A DNA stretch of 64,000 nt from positions 1-64,000 of the forward strand of contig CAJWZU010000003.1 in the NCBI GenBank assembly GCA_913050115.1, written 5' to 3'. This document shows positions 45,208-55,823 of the stretch, piece by piece; positions within the stretch are counted from its first letter, which is position 1; each line of letters opens with the position of its first letter. The stretch comes from an uncultured Cellvibrionales bacterium (GTDB lineage Bacteria > Pseudomonadota > Gammaproteobacteria > Pseudomonadales > Cellvibrionaceae). Under the pieces are notes generated by a model. The model was not told the DNA's origin and searched no databases. It worked only from the letters and a program-made list of their open reading frames with translations. The position numbers and the translations under genes are program-made.

Positions 45208-47451
45208 ATGGTAAAAGTTAGACAAGACCACCCCAAAAAAGCCGATGGGCGAGTGGATATAGATCTCTGGCTCAACCGTTTGACGGCTGTATTGCCGCTT
45301 AGCTCAGCAGATTATGTATTGTTGTCTCGCGCTTGTGAATTGAGTTTGGATGCCGAAGAGAAAGCCATTGCAGCAGAGAACATCTGGGCTGAGGGCGCCA
45401 GCAGTTTTCGCACTGGGCTTGAGATGGCAGAAATCCTGGCGGATCTCCAACTCGATAGCGATACCTTGATTGCAGCGGTGTTATATCGCGCAGTCCGCGA
45501 AGGTCGTCTTGCGCCTGCGCGGGTTGAAAGCGAATTTGGTAGCACTATCTGTAAATTGGTACAGGGCGTTCAAAAAATGGCCGCCATCAGCACTCGGCGC
45601 AATGATAGTGAAGTATCGGTGCTGGGTCAGGAGTCGGATGAGCAGGCGGAACAAGTGCGCAAAATGCTTGTTGCAATGGTTGATGATGTTCGCGTGGCAT
45701 TGATCAAATTGGCAGAACGCACCTGTGCGATTCGAGCGGTTAAAGATGTCGACATTAGTAAGCGTACCCGGGTGGCGCGTGAGGTAGCTGATGTCTATGC
45801 GCCACTGGCCCATCGTCTCGGTATTGGCCATATTAAGTGGGAGTTGGAAGACTTATCTTTTCGTTATTTACAGCCCAATGACTATAAAAAAATTGCCACC
45901 TTACTAGATGAGAAACGTCTCGACAGACAAGGCTTTATAGATCGCGTGGTCGCTCAATTGCACGACCGCTTAGGTGATATTAATATCGAGGCCGATATCA
46001 GCGGTCGCGCCAAGCACATTTACAGTATTTGGCGGAAGATGTCTCGCAAGGGCATAAACTTTTCTCAGGTTTACGATATCCGCGCGGTGCGAATATTAGT
46101 GCCGGATGAGCGTGATTGTTACAGCGTGTTGGGAGTAGTGCATCATCAGTGGCGCAATATTTCGCACGAATTTGACGATTACATCGCCACCCCCAAAGAA
46201 AATGGCTATCGCTCTCTTCACACTGCGGTGGTTGGGCCCGAAAATAAAGTGTTGGAAGTGCAGATCCGCACCCAAGCTATGCACGATGAGGCCGAATATG
46301 GTGTTTGCGCACACTGGCGCTATAAGGGAACTGACAGCGACGAAGCCGAAGATAGTTACGAACAAAAAATCGCCTGGCTCAGACAGGTTCTCGCCTGGCA
46401 CGAAGAACTCGGTGGGGATCCACTGCAAGATGACTTAAATTCTGGCATAGATCAAAATCGTGTCTATGTGTTTACTCCCGATGGTCACATCATTGATTTG
46501 CCCAAGGGCTCAACCCCACTGGATTTTGCCTACCGAGTGCACACCGATATTGGCCATTGCTGTCGTGGGGCCAAGGTAAATCAGCGCATAGTGCCGTTAA
46601 ATCATCAGTTAGAGAGCTCTGATCAGGTTGAAATTTTAACCGGTAAACGCGAATCCCCCAGTCGTGATTGGTTGACACCGGCGCTTGCCTATCTGGCCAC
46701 AAGCAAGGCTCGGGCGAGTGTTCAGCACTGGTTTAAAATGCAGGCTCGGGATAAAAATATTGCCGAGGGCCAAGCTTTACTTGATCGCGAGTTTAAGCGT
46801 TTGGCATTGATGCAACTGGACTTTGAAAAATTGGCCAACAACTTAAGCTTAAGTTGTTTAGACAATCTTTATGCCGCAGTAGGTGCAAGTGATATAGGTG
46901 TGGGCACTGTTCTTAATGCTGCTCAAAAAATGCTACCGTGCGATGAACGTGATGACTTAATCGTACCCTTCAGAAGTAAGGCACCGGTTAAACCGCAAAT
47001 TGGCGCCGATGTCTATATCGACGGCATCGGTAATTTAATGACCGATATTTCTAGCTGCTGTAATCCATTGCCAGGTGATGCCATTAGCGGCTATATCACC
47101 ATGGGTCGAGGTGTGTCGATACATCGCCAAGACTGTGCCAATGTATTACAGCTAGAAAGCGAACAGCCCGAGCGTATTATTCAGGTGGCGTGGGGCGATG
47201 CGCCCAAGAGTTTTTATTCGGTTGAGGTGATTGTCGAGGCATTTGACCGTCAGGGTTTGTTGCGTGACATAACCGACTTACTCGATCGTGAAAAAGTTAA
47301 TATTACAGCCATGCAAACTCTGTCTAATCGCGGCAAACACACTGTCGATATGTCGATAATCGTTGAAGTAAAAGGCTTTAATGAATTGAGCCGATTATTA
47401 GCCCGATTGAATCAGTTGTCGAATGTCGCTTCTGCAAGAAGAAAACACTAA
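45208..47451 (+). CDS. relA: (p)ppGpp synthetase RelA
   Basis: A 747-residue ribosome-associated alarmone synthetase activated by uncharged tRNA. The N-terminal HD domain is degenerate (no HD pair where SpoT has one), so hydrolase activity is unlikely. The synthetase domain has YDIRAVRILV and the acidic EFDDYIA motif typical of RelA in contrast to the FKDYIA-type SpoT. TGS (VYVFTPDGHIIDLPKGSTPL), zinc-finger and ACT domains follow. The stop overlaps the mazG start by one base, as in E. coli relA-mazG neighbours. Confidence 0.97.
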   Translation: MVKVRQDHPKKADGRVDIDLWLNRLTAVLPLSSADYVLLSRACELSLDAEEKAIAAENIWAEGASSFRTGLEMAEILADLQLDSDTLIAAVLYRAVREGRLAPARVESEFGSTICKLVQGVQKMAAISTRRNDSEVSVLGQESDEQAEQVRKMLVAMVDDVRVALIKLAERTCAIRAVKDVDISKRTRVAREVADVYAPLAHRLGIGHIKWELEDLSFRYLQPNDYKKIATLLDEKRLDRQGFIDRVVAQLHDRLGDINIEADISGRAKHIYSIWRKMSRKGINFSQVYDIRAVRILVPDERDCYSVLGVVHHQWRNISHEFDDYIATPKENGYRSLHTAVVGPENKVLEVQIRTQAMHDEAEYGVCAHWRYKGTDSDEAEDSYEQKIAWLRQVLAWHEELGGDPLQDDLNSGIDQNRVYVFTPDGHIIDLPKGSTPLDFAYRVHTDIGHCCRGAKVNQRIVPLNHQLESSDQVEILTGKRESPSRDWLTPALAYLATSKARASVQHWFKMQARDKNIAEGQALLDREFKRLALMQLDFEKLANNLSLSCLDNLYAAVGASDIGVGTVLNAAQKMLPCDERDDLIVPFRSKAPVKPQIGADVYIDGIGNLMTDISSCCNPLPGDAISGYITMGRGVSIHRQDCANVLQLESEQPERIIQVAWGDAPKSFYSVEVIVEAFDRQGLLRDITDLLDREKVNITAMQTLSNRGKHTVDMSIIVEVKGFNELSRLLARLNQLSNVASARRKH

Positions 47452-48284
47452 TGACGCAACCTAAACACTCAGTTGATGATCTAGTGACATTGATGCAGCG
47501 CCTGCGTGAACCGGAAACCGGCTGCCCATGGGATTTAAAACAAACCTACACCAGCATTACCCCATCTACCCTAGAAGAAGCCTATGAGGTGGTTGATGCG
47601 ATTGAAACCGGCGATTTTGACCATCTAAAGGAGGAGCTGGGTGATTTACTGTTTCAGGTGATATTTTATGCCCAGCTCGGGGCCGAGGAGGCGCGTTTCG
47701 ACTTTGCCACTATTGCCTCCGATTTAGTCGCTAAATTAATTAGGCGTCACCCCCATGTATTCCCCGCAGGTACACTCGAAAGTCGGGTCTCTGACGCAAG
47801 CGCTCGCAATGAGACTGATATTAGAGCGCGCTGGGAACAGTTGAAACAACAAGAGCGTGTCAGCAAAGGTAAGGAGCGAGCGCTGGCCGACATCCCGATG
47901 AATTTAGCGGCCTTGAGTCGCGCGCAAAAATTGCAGAAACGCGCTGCCAACATGGGTTTCGATTGGCCTGATATTCATGGACCACTGGCAAAGGTTGAAG
48001 AGGCGTTGGCTGAGGTACGTGCAGCGTTGGTCTCCGGTGACATTGACGAGGTGGCAGAAGTAATAGGTGACTTGATATTTGCTGCCGTCAATGTGAGTCG
48101 CCACGCAAAGGTCGATGCCGAGTCCGCTCTGCGTCGGGGCAGTCATAAATTTGAGCAGCGCTTTAATTATGTTGAGTCGCGGCTGCAGGAGGCTGGTTCT
48201 AGTCTGGAACTGGCCACCCTAGAACAGATGGATCTACTTTGGGATGCAGCCAAAAAAAATGAAAAAAAGCTAACTAAGGAATAG
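47451..48284 (+). CDS. mazG: Nucleoside triphosphate pyrophosphohydrolase MazG
   Basis: A 277-residue enzyme that hydrolyses NTPs and dNTPs to monophosphates, clearing abnormal nucleotides and modulating ppGpp signalling. Two MazG domains: the N-terminal one has EEAYEVVDAIETGD and EELGDLLFQV, the second has KVEEALAEVRAAL and EVIGDLIFAAVNV with the acidic metal ligands. It directly follows relA. Confidence 0.95.
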   Translation: MTQPKHSVDDLVTLMQRLREPETGCPWDLKQTYTSITPSTLEEAYEVVDAIETGDFDHLKEELGDLLFQVIFYAQLGAEEARFDFATIASDLVAKLIRRHPHVFPAGTLESRVSDASARNETDIRARWEQLKQQERVSKGKERALADIPMNLAALSRAQKLQKRAANMGFDWPDIHGPLAKVEEALAEVRAALVSGDIDEVAEVIGDLIFAAVNVSRHAKVDAESALRRGSHKFEQRFNYVESRLQEAGSSLELATLEQMDLLWDAAKKNEKKLTKE

Positions 48285-48720
48285 ATACGGCGAAGGCGTG
48301 CCGGCGAGCGAGGCTGTGCAAATCGATGTGTAATTAAGGTGGTCATGGCGGTATCTAGTTTTTTTAGAGCGGCCAATTTGCTATGAGGTGGTGCTAACGA
48401 TTATTGCGGAGCGCCAATGGCCACTGCGGCTCTTCGTTATACGTAATCGTTTCTGTAGTTATTTGTGTTGCCTAGATCTGAGACTCAGGCTGTGTTGATC
48501 GGGTTTTTGGGTTTTGCCGGAGCCCACGCGGCTATACTAGAAGGCTGATCAATATTTACCGCTCTCACGCAGCATTTGGGTCTCATTGAGTGTTACCTGC
48601 CCCTTGTCTATCTACTCTTCGCACTGTCTTGTTATATTCTGAGTTTACCGGTCATACAGGGCGGGCCTATAGCCTTTAAAATTAGGATGTTTGTGGTTTT
48701 TTGAACAAATACTGATGAAC
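48285..48720. other. Non-coding gap after mazG
   Basis: This 436-bp stretch between convergent genes has no open frame of coding quality, no strong terminator and no repeat that I could recognise. Confidence 0.4.
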
Positions 48721-49089
48721 CTAAGAGCCGTAATAACAAAAAACCTGCTCTGTGGCGGCATCGGGTTTTGGCTGCATTTTTTTTAAATGTTGTCGTGCCA
48801 GTTTTAAGTAGCGCGGAGTCGGGCCTATATCTTCATACATAGGGTCGCCCATCTCGTCTCGAGCGATAACGCGACTACCTTTTATATAGGGTAAGCTGCC
48901 TTCAAACTCGCTGAGGGCTGCGTTGAGCAGTTCTCGTATTAATGTTTCTGGGGTGCGCTTGGGATACATATCGATTAGCGCAGCGATTTTAGCGGCATCT
49001 TCAACCTGCAGTTGAATCTGGTATTGAGTATCTGATATCTGCCCACCGGCATGGGCTTCCCACTGTTGGGTGAGTTCTTGTACTCTCAT
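48721..49089 (-). CDS. Conserved small protein, pilin-assembly-like family of Pseudomonas
   Basis: A cytoplasmic protein of 122 residues from the ATG at 49089 (126 from 49101). It resembles a conserved gene annotated in Pseudomonas as pilin assembly or type 1 pili tip component, names with no experimental basis that I know of. Recognisable features are MRVQELTQQWEAHA at the start, VEDAAKIAALIDMYP, ELLNAALSEFEGSLPYI and the closing DEMGDPMYEDIGPTPRYL. The middle helices resemble ribbon-helix-helix-type packing. No membrane segment or signal is present. Neighbours (mazG, adk) give no hint of function. Confidence 0.75.
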   Translation of the reverse strand: MRVQELTQQWEAHAGGQISDTQYQIQLQVEDAAKIAALIDMYPKRTPETLIRELLNAALSEFEGSLPYIKGSRVIARDEMGDPMYEDIGPTPRYLKLARQHLKKMQPKPDAATEQVFCYYGS

Positions 49090-49318
49090 AGTGTTCACCA
49101 TCTTTGAGTGTCAAAATTTTATATTCCCTCCTCTATATATAGAACACTTTTCGTGCTTGTGCAGGGCTAGCTCTGCGTGTATCGTTACGCGCCTTTCGAT
49201 GGCCGTGTAGTGATACTGGCAGTTGCTTGAATTTTTCGAGAGTAAAATGTCTGGCTATCACCACAAACATTGACGATCTATCCATAACTACTTATTACAA
49301 CTACAGGAGCGAGGCTAA

Positions 49319-49954
<636 letters not shown>

Positions 49955-49976
49955 CCTCTGCGCTGAGTGCTTTAAC

Positions 49977-50006
49977 AACCCGTCCTCGCAAGTGGGCGGG
50001 TTTTTT
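49977..50006 (+). terminator. Rho-independent terminator after adk
   Basis: A 9-bp stem (49977-49985 with 49994-50002, one G-U pair) and an 8-base loop are followed by six T. It lies 22 bp after the adk stop. Confidence 0.88.
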
Positions 50007-50346
50007 ATGTTTGGGCTTTGCGGTCGCTTTGCTCTTCTCGGCAACAGCTCTTATAAGCTACTTCCTCGTAGCGGCTACACACAAGCAATCACCTGTGCTG
50101 CAATGATCTGAGGTTCCTGCCACTGTTGCGCTAGGTGTACCTCACAGGTGATTTATCAGAAGCCACTTTAGTATTATCGCCATTGATGCATGGCAATATA
50201 AGTTGGGCACTGAGCTTAACGCCACTGTCGCCATCAATGTGCATTAACGCCAATAGAAGCTACTAATTATGTGTTGCTCTGGTTGTTAGCTAGTGAATCT
50301 GAGAAAATAACGCTTTTAATGCTTTCCAATTTTCGTAGTTGAAACC
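50007..50346. other. Non-coding gap before tsaB
   Basis: About 340 bp with no gene and no strong hairpin. It should contain the tsaB-uppP promoter near its right end, but the boxes are unclear. Confidence 0.4.
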
Positions 50347-51081
50347 ATGACTTCTATTCTTGCTATTGACGCCTCCTCCGAAGCTTGCTCTGTTGCTCTT
50401 TGGCGTGACGGTGTGGTCGACGAATCTTTTGAATTTTCACCGCGCAGTCACACCAAACGTTTGCTGCCGATGATTGATGCGCTATTCAACAAACATGAGA
50501 TCACAGGTGCGGCTCTCGATGCTATTGCCTTTGCGGCGGGACCGGGTTCATTCACCGGTCTGCGTATTTGTTTGGGGGTGGTGCAGGGTTTGGCATTTGG
50601 TTGGCGTTGCCCTGTTATACCCATTTCAACCCTGCAGGCGATGGCGTTAACAGCGCAGCGGACGTTATCGTTGGGGGCGGGGGAGTCGATTTTAGTGGCT
50701 CTAGACGCCCGTATGAGCGAGGTCTATGCAGGCTTCTATCAAGTTACAAGTGATACTGTAGTTGCTCTCTCTGATGACGCTGTACTGACGCCTAGTTTGG
50801 TGGCGGCAACGTTTCTTGCCTCGAAGCCGGCAGCGACTGTGCACGCCATTGGTCCCGGGTGGCACTACCCCGATATGCCAGTACTCAATGGTGCTGACGC
50901 CAGACTTGAATGGTATCCACATGCACAAGATGTTGCCGTATTAGCGGCCTCAGCCTTTGCTAAGGGTAATGCGATCGACGCTATGAGCGCCGAACCTATT
51001 TATTTGCGCAATACCGTTTCTTGGAAGAAACGCAAAAAGAAGCGGATTGTTCCCACCGAGCCATGTCGGGATAGCGAATAG
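50347..51081 (+). CDS. tsaB: tRNA threonylcarbamoyladenosine biosynthesis protein TsaB
   Basis: A 244-residue ASKHA-fold protein that acts with TsaC, TsaD and TsaE to form t6A37 on ANN-decoding tRNAs. TsaB stabilises TsaD. Family marks are ILAIDASSEACSVAL at the start and the GPGSFTGLRICLGVVQGLA segment, with STLQAMA after it. The C-terminus ends in a basic KKRKKKR stretch. uppP starts 1 bp after the stop, so the pair is likely co-transcribed. Confidence 0.95.
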   Translation: MTSILAIDASSEACSVALWRDGVVDESFEFSPRSHTKRLLPMIDALFNKHEITGAALDAIAFAAGPGSFTGLRICLGVVQGLAFGWRCPVIPISTLQAMALTAQRTLSLGAGESILVALDARMSEVYAGFYQVTSDTVVALSDDAVLTPSLVAATFLASKPAATVHAIGPGWHYPDMPVLNGADARLEWYPHAQDVAVLAASAFAKGNAIDAMSAEPIYLRNTVSWKKRKKKRIVPTEPCRDSE

Positions 51082-51082
51082 T

Positions 51083-51880
51083 ATGGATATTTTTCAGATA
51101 GTTTTTTTGGCATTGATCCAAGGCCTAACAGAATTTTTGCCGATTTCCAGTTCGGCCCACTTAATTCTACCCGCCCAGTTACTGGGCTGGGATGATCAGG
51201 GTTTGGCCTTTGATGTCGCTGTGCACGTTGGCTCGCTCATGGCGGTGGTCCTGTACTTTCGCCAAGATATTCATCAGTTGCTTTTTGCTTGGGGGCGCTG
51301 CTTGGCTACTCGCGAGCAGACTCAAGACAGTCGCATTGCTTGGTATGTTATTTGGGCGACCATTCCAGCAGGATTGTTTGGCTTGTTTTTCGATGATTTT
51401 ATTGAGACTAATCTGCGCTCGACGCTGGTGATCGCTATATCCACTATCGTTTTCGGAGTGGTGCTGCTGTGGTCGGACAAAAGTGGCTCGCGCTCAAAAA
51501 CACTATTGCAGATGAGCCTAAAAATGGCATTGGTCATCGGCTTGGCTCAGGCTATTGCTTTAATTCCCGGTACCTCGCGCTCAGGCATCACCATTTCGGC
51601 GGCGCTGTTATTGGGCATGACCCGTGATGATGCTGCGCGCTTTTCTTTTCTGTTGTCGATTCCTCTGATTGCTATGGGGGGGGGGTATAAAGCGCTGGGC
51701 CTGATCGGGAGCGATAGCCTTATTTGGATTGATATGTTGATGGGTATAGCGGTCTCGGCGCTTAGTGCTTACGCTTGTATTCACTTCTTTTTAAAGTTTA
51801 TCAACAGCATTGGTATGCTGCCCTTTGTGATTTATCGCCTGCTTTTGGGCACGCTACTGTTAGTGTTAGTTTTTCTGTAA
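51083..51880 (+). CDS. uppP: Undecaprenyl-diphosphatase UppP (BacA) with internal ten-G run
   Basis: A 265-residue inner-membrane phosphatase that recycles undecaprenyl pyrophosphate for peptidoglycan and O-antigen synthesis. It has eight or so membrane helices, the EFLPISSSAHL motif near residues 18-28 and the second catalytic loop PGTSRSGITISAALLLG. The start is ATG 51083, since the upstream part of the frame overlaps tsaB. Codons 199-201 are three Gly within a ten-G run (51676-51685), a likely slippage site. The frame is intact as given. Confidence 0.95.
   Translation: MDIFQIVFLALIQGLTEFLPISSSAHLILPAQLLGWDDQGLAFDVAVHVGSLMAVVLYFRQDIHQLLFAWGRCLATREQTQDSRIAWYVIWATIPAGLFGLFFDDFIETNLRSTLVIAISTIVFGVVLLWSDKSGSRSKTLLQMSLKMALVIGLAQAIALIPGTSRSGITISAALLLGMTRDDAARFSFLLSIPLIAMGGGYKALGLIGSDSLIWIDMLMGIAVSALSAYACIHFFLKFINSIGMLPFVIYRLLLGTLLLVLVFL
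51676..51685 (+). repeat. Homopolymer of ten G inside uppP
   Basis: Ten consecutive G follow an ATG codon in the middle of uppP and encode a Gly-Gly-Gly turn. Gain or loss of one base would truncate the protein shortly after residue 201. Confidence 0.97.
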
Positions 51881-51902
51881 TCCCTCTTTTTAGGTATTGG
51901 CT

Positions 51903-53219
51903 ATGTCTACTTCAAAGCTGTTAGAAACTGATTTTTTGGCGGATTTACTCATATTTTTACAGCAAGCCCCCACGCCTTTTCACGCCGTTACCGTTATGTC
52001 GCAGCGGTTAGCTGCGGCTGGGTTTATCGAGCTTAAAGAAGGCGATAGCTGGACGCTAACCGCTGGCAAGGCCTATTTCAGCACTCGCAATGGTTCCTCC
52101 ATTGTGGCCTTTGTTTATGGTCATGATGCGCTGCTTGACAGTGGTATACACATGGTAGGAGCACACACCGATAGTCCATGCTTAAAAGTAAAGCCGCAGC
52201 CGGAGTTAGTGCGCAAAGGCTATTTTCAGCTGGGCGTCGAAGTTTATGGTGGGGCTCTGTTAAACCCATGGTTTGATCGCGATTTGTCACTGGCGGGGCG
52301 CGTGAGTTATCGCACAGCCAGCGGTAGCCTTGGCAATATTTTAATCGATTACGAACGTGCTATTGCTTGCGTTCCGAGCTTGGCGATTCACCTCGATCGC
52401 GACGCTAATAAAAACCGCACTATTAATGCTCAGAAAGATATTCCACCGATTTTGATGCAAGTCGATGCAGCCGCTCGACCCGATTTTAGAGCGCTGCTGC
52501 AGCAGCAGGTACAGGCTCAATACCCAGGCTTGGATATTGATGCCGTGCTCGATTTTGAATTGAGTTTTTACGATGTCCAACCGCCCGCATTGATCGGCTT
52601 TAACAACGATTTTCTCGCCTCGGCTAGGCTCGATAACTTGCTTAGCTGCTATATTGAATTACAGGCGTTAATAGCCTCAGATAGACAATTTAGCAGTTTG
52701 ATGATTTGTAATGACCATGAGGAGGTGGGCAGCGCTTCCGCCTGCGGTGCTCAGGGTCCAATGCTGAAGGACTTCTTGCTGCGCTTGCTGCCCGATGCCG
52801 AGTTGCGCGCTCGTGTCATCGACCGCTCATTGATGATTTCGGTCGACAACGCCCACGGTATACACCCTAATTTTAGCGATAAACACGATGCCAATCATGG
52901 CCCCGAGCTCAATCGTGGCCCAGTGATCAAAATCAATGCTAACCAACGCTATGCCAGTAACAGTGAAACTAGCGCGCACTTTCGGTATCTGTGTGAATTG
53001 GAATCGGTACCGGTACAGGCCTTTGTCACTCGTACAGACCTCGGCTGCGGCAGTACCATTGGGCCCATTACCGCAACAGAAGTAGGGGTGGCTAGCCTCG
53101 ATATTGGCGTGCCGACCTTTGCCATGCACTCCACTCGTGAATTGGCCGGTGCACGCGATCCGCACTATCTTTACAGAGTTTTATGCCGTTTCGTAAATAG
53201 CCGTATACCGAAAAGTTAA
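51903..53219 (+). CDS. apeB: M18 family aminopeptidase
   Basis: A 438-residue zinc aminopeptidase of the aspartyl-aminopeptidase family, acting on peptides with acidic or other N-terminal residues. Metal and catalytic motifs are [27 protein letters not shown] and [18 protein letters not shown] 51903, preceded at seven bases by TAGGT, is preferred over TTG 51897. It lies 22 bp after uppP and may be part of the same transcript. Confidence 0.95.
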   Translation: MSTSKLLETDFLADLLIFLQQAPTPFHAVTVMSQRLAAAGFIELKEGDSWTLTAGKAYFSTRNGSSIVAFVYGHDALLDSGIHMVGAHTDSPCLKVKPQPELVRKGYFQLGVEVYGGALLNPWFDRDLSLAGRVSYRTASGSLGNILIDYERAIACVPSLAIHLDRDANKNRTINAQKDIPPILMQVDAAARPDFRALLQQQVQAQYPGLDIDAVLDFELSFYDVQPPALIGFNNDFLASARLDNLLSCYIELQALIASDRQFSSLMICNDHEEVGSASACGAQGPMLKDFLLRLLPDAELRARVIDRSLMISVDNAHGIHPNFSDKHDANHGPELNRGPVIKINANQRYASNSETSAHFRYLCELESVPVQAFVTRTDLGCGSTIGPITATEVGVASLDIGVPTFAMHSTRELAGARDPHYLYRVLCRFVNSRIPKS

Positions 53220-53431
53220 GCTCAATGTTTACTCGGCTTTACCGTGCACCTACAAAGATCGTAGAACTGTCAGTTACACGCTGCTCATACCCTTTAAACT
53301 GAGTGTTAAGTTACTGTTTTATCTAAAATGCACAGCGGCTTTAAAGATGTTGTTACAGCTCACAATTTGAACCTATAGCAGTGTGGTTTTTGGCAGCAGA
53401 GCATTAATATGGCTACCCATTGAGTCGGTAA

Positions 53432-54472
53432 ATGAGTAGCTATATGACTGTAACACGCGAATTACTGCAAACTTTCGTGCCTTTTAATAGCCTCAGTGTT
53501 GAGTATCTCGATAAGGCTTTTGCTAAAGTATCGACCCGAGAGTTCCTCAAGGGTGCACAGATATTTAAACAGGGTGAGCGGATCGAGGAGAGCTTCTTTT
53601 TACTCAAGGGCAAGGTCGAACTAGCTGGCAACAACCATGTCACTAAGCTTATCGACGTAAACTCCGAAGCCTGTCAATACGCCCTTAATCAAACCTCTCC
53701 TGCCACAGGCAATGCCATCGCTAAGAGCCGGGTGCAGGTATTTTCGATTGAGCGTGAGTTGCTCGATCTACTGCTTACCTGGAACCAAAGCGGTGAATTC
53801 TCTTTGACCGATCTGCAACATCATCATATTGACGTTAATGATCATGAGGATGAAGTTGATTGGATGTCCAGTTTGTTGCAGTCACCACTGTTGCAGAAAG
53901 TGCCACCTGCCAACATTCAGCAACTGTTTGCCCATTTTGAAAGTGTTCAGGTCGATGCTGGCAGAGCCGTTGTGCGCGAGGGTGAAAGCGGCGATTACTT
54001 TTATGTGATCGAAGCGGGAAAAGCGCAAGTGAGTTCTAAAGGGAGCAACAGCTCAGTAATGCTGCAGCCGGGACAGTATTTTGGCGAAGAAGCATTGGTG
54101 GGTAACACACCGCGTAATGCCACTGTTTCCATGAAAACTCCAGGTCACTTGATGCGTATTAATAAAGCTGCGTTTACTAAGTTACTGCAAGAACCGGTTA
54201 TCCGCTCTATTAACTTTGATGACATCGAGGCCGTTGTCGGCAGTCAGGTAGTCGATGTGCGCTTGCCCATTGAACATCGCCACAGCTCGGTAGCGGGCAG
54301 TATGAATATTCCCTTGGGCCGTTTGCGCAAGCAGTTTGAACATTTTACAAAGGGTCAGCGCTTAGTGGTTACCGACGATGGCGGTCATCGTTCGCAAGTG
54401 GCGGTCCATCTATTATGTCAGGCGGGATTCGATAGCTGTATTTTGCAAGATGCTGATCAGCACTACGTTTAA
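53432..54472 (+). CDS. Two cyclic-nucleotide-binding domains plus rhodanese-like domain lacking the active Cys
   Basis: A 346-residue cytoplasmic protein. Residues 1 to about 120 are a degenerate CRP-type beta-barrel domain (GAQIFKQGERIEESFFLLKG). Residues about 145-260 are a well-formed one (AVVREGESGDYFYVIEAGKA, FGEEALVGNTPRNATV). There is no DNA-binding domain. The last 90 residues are rhodanese-like (VVDVRLPIEHRHSSVAGSMN), but the active loop reads VTDDGGHRS with Asp where the catalytic Cys should be. It is probably a ligand-sensing regulator, not a sulfurtransferase. The ligand, whether cAMP or another, is unknown. Confidence 0.82.
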   Translation: MSSYMTVTRELLQTFVPFNSLSVEYLDKAFAKVSTREFLKGAQIFKQGERIEESFFLLKGKVELAGNNHVTKLIDVNSEACQYALNQTSPATGNAIAKSRVQVFSIERELLDLLLTWNQSGEFSLTDLQHHHIDVNDHEDEVDWMSSLLQSPLLQKVPPANIQQLFAHFESVQVDAGRAVVREGESGDYFYVIEAGKAQVSSKGSNSSVMLQPGQYFGEEALVGNTPRNATVSMKTPGHLMRINKAAFTKLLQEPVIRSINFDDIEAVVGSQVVDVRLPIEHRHSSVAGSMNIPLGRLRKQFEHFTKGQRLVVTDDGGHRSQVAVHLLCQAGFDSCILQDADQHYV

Positions 54473-54623
54473 ATAAGATCTCTCGCTAGAGACGGTATAC
54501 ATGCTATTTAATATTTATAGATAGCCGAGTAAAGTCGGTGCCACAACCGCGGGGCGTGTATCCGCTATCGGATTCCCTGTATCATTGCGGTTAATTAAAT
54601 ACAGTAGCGATAAGATAATCATT

Positions 54624-55631
54624 ATGAGTAAAGAGCGCATTTTAACGGGTATTACTACCACTGGCACCCCGCATTTGGGCAACTATGTTGGTGCCATTCG
54701 CCCGGCCATCGAAGCCTCCAAGCGCGATGATGTCCAGTCATTTTATTTTCTGGCTGATTTTCACGCATTAATTAAATGCCATGACCCAGAAATGGTGCAC
54801 CAGTCGAGTCGTGAAATTGCCGCTACTTGGTTGGCTTTGGGGCTCGATACCGATAAAGCTGTTTTTTACCGTCAGTCCGATGTGCCTGAGATTCCACAGC
54901 TCTGCTGGATGCTCGACTGCATGGCGGCTAAAGGTTTAATGAATCGCTCTCATGCTTACAAGGCCGCTGTCGATGCCAACGTTGCAGCCGATAAAGACCC
55001 CGATTTAGGGGTCACTATGGGGTTATATGGTTACCCTGTACTGATGGCGGCCGATATCTTAATGTTTAAGGCCAACAAGGTACCGGTGGGCAAAGATCAA
55101 ATTCAGCATGTGGAAATGGCTCGTGATATTGCTGGCCGTTTTAACCACCACTATGGCGAGCGCTTCGTGTTGCCAGAAGCCGTAGTCGATGACAATGTTG
55201 CCGTGTTACAGGGACTTGACGGTCGCAAGATGAGTAAAAGCTACGGCAACACTATCCCGCTATTTTTAACAGAAAAGCAGCTTAAAAAGCATATCAACAA
55301 GATTAAAACTAATTTGCTTGAACCTGGTGAACCCAAAGATCCGGATACCTCTACCGTCTTCCAGATTTGGCAGGCCTTTGCTACACCTGCACAAACCGCT
55401 GACATGCGCCGCGAATTTGAAAATGGTATCGCCTGGGGCGAAGCTAAAAAGCGCTTGTTTGAGCTGGTTAACGAAGAGGTGTTTGAGGCACGCGTGCGCT
55501 ACAACGAGCTGCTGCTGGATCCCGATTTTATTGAATCAGAATTGTTAAAGGGCGCTGAGAAAGCGCGTCGTTATAGCGTACCTCTGCTGGAAAAGTTGCG
55601 CAAAGCGGTAGGCATACGCCCGATAAAGTAA
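54624..55631 (+). CDS. trpS: Tryptophanyl-tRNA synthetase
   Basis: A 335-residue class I aminoacyl-tRNA synthetase charging tRNA-Trp, one residue longer than E. coli. The HIGH-type motif is PHLGN and the KMSKS motif is intact ([10 protein letters not shown]). ATG 54624 matches the family start. The frame opens 13 codons earlier without support. A strong terminator follows. Confidence 0.97.
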   Translation: MSKERILTGITTTGTPHLGNYVGAIRPAIEASKRDDVQSFYFLADFHALIKCHDPEMVHQSSREIAATWLALGLDTDKAVFYRQSDVPEIPQLCWMLDCMAAKGLMNRSHAYKAAVDANVAADKDPDLGVTMGLYGYPVLMAADILMFKANKVPVGKDQIQHVEMARDIAGRFNHHYGERFVLPEAVVDDNVAVLQGLDGRKMSKSYGNTIPLFLTEKQLKKHINKIKTNLLEPGEPKDPDTSTVFQIWQAFATPAQTADMRREFENGIAWGEAKKRLFELVNEEVFEARVRYNELLLDPDFIESELLKGAEKARRYSVPLLEKLRKAVGIRPIK

Positions 55632-55648
55632 TAAATGAGTTGCATGTC

Positions 55649-55684
55649 AAAAGGCCCGATTTTGTGATCGGGCCTTTTTTTTCT
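55649..55684 (+). terminator. Rho-independent terminator after trpS
   Basis: A 12-bp perfect stem (55649-55660 with 55667-55678) with loop TTTGTG and GC core GGCCCGAT/ATCGGGCC is followed by a T run. It lies 17 bp after the trpS stop. Confidence 0.93.
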
Positions 55685-55823
55685 TTAGTTTTCACTCTTT
55701 ATGGCACTTTTTTCACACTGTGACTAATCTCTAACATAGACAGGCGTTATTTGTGACTGTCGCTGCCTTGTGACCAGAATACGAATGGCCGATACATAAG
55801 AACAATGTTGGTGGGACCTGTGC

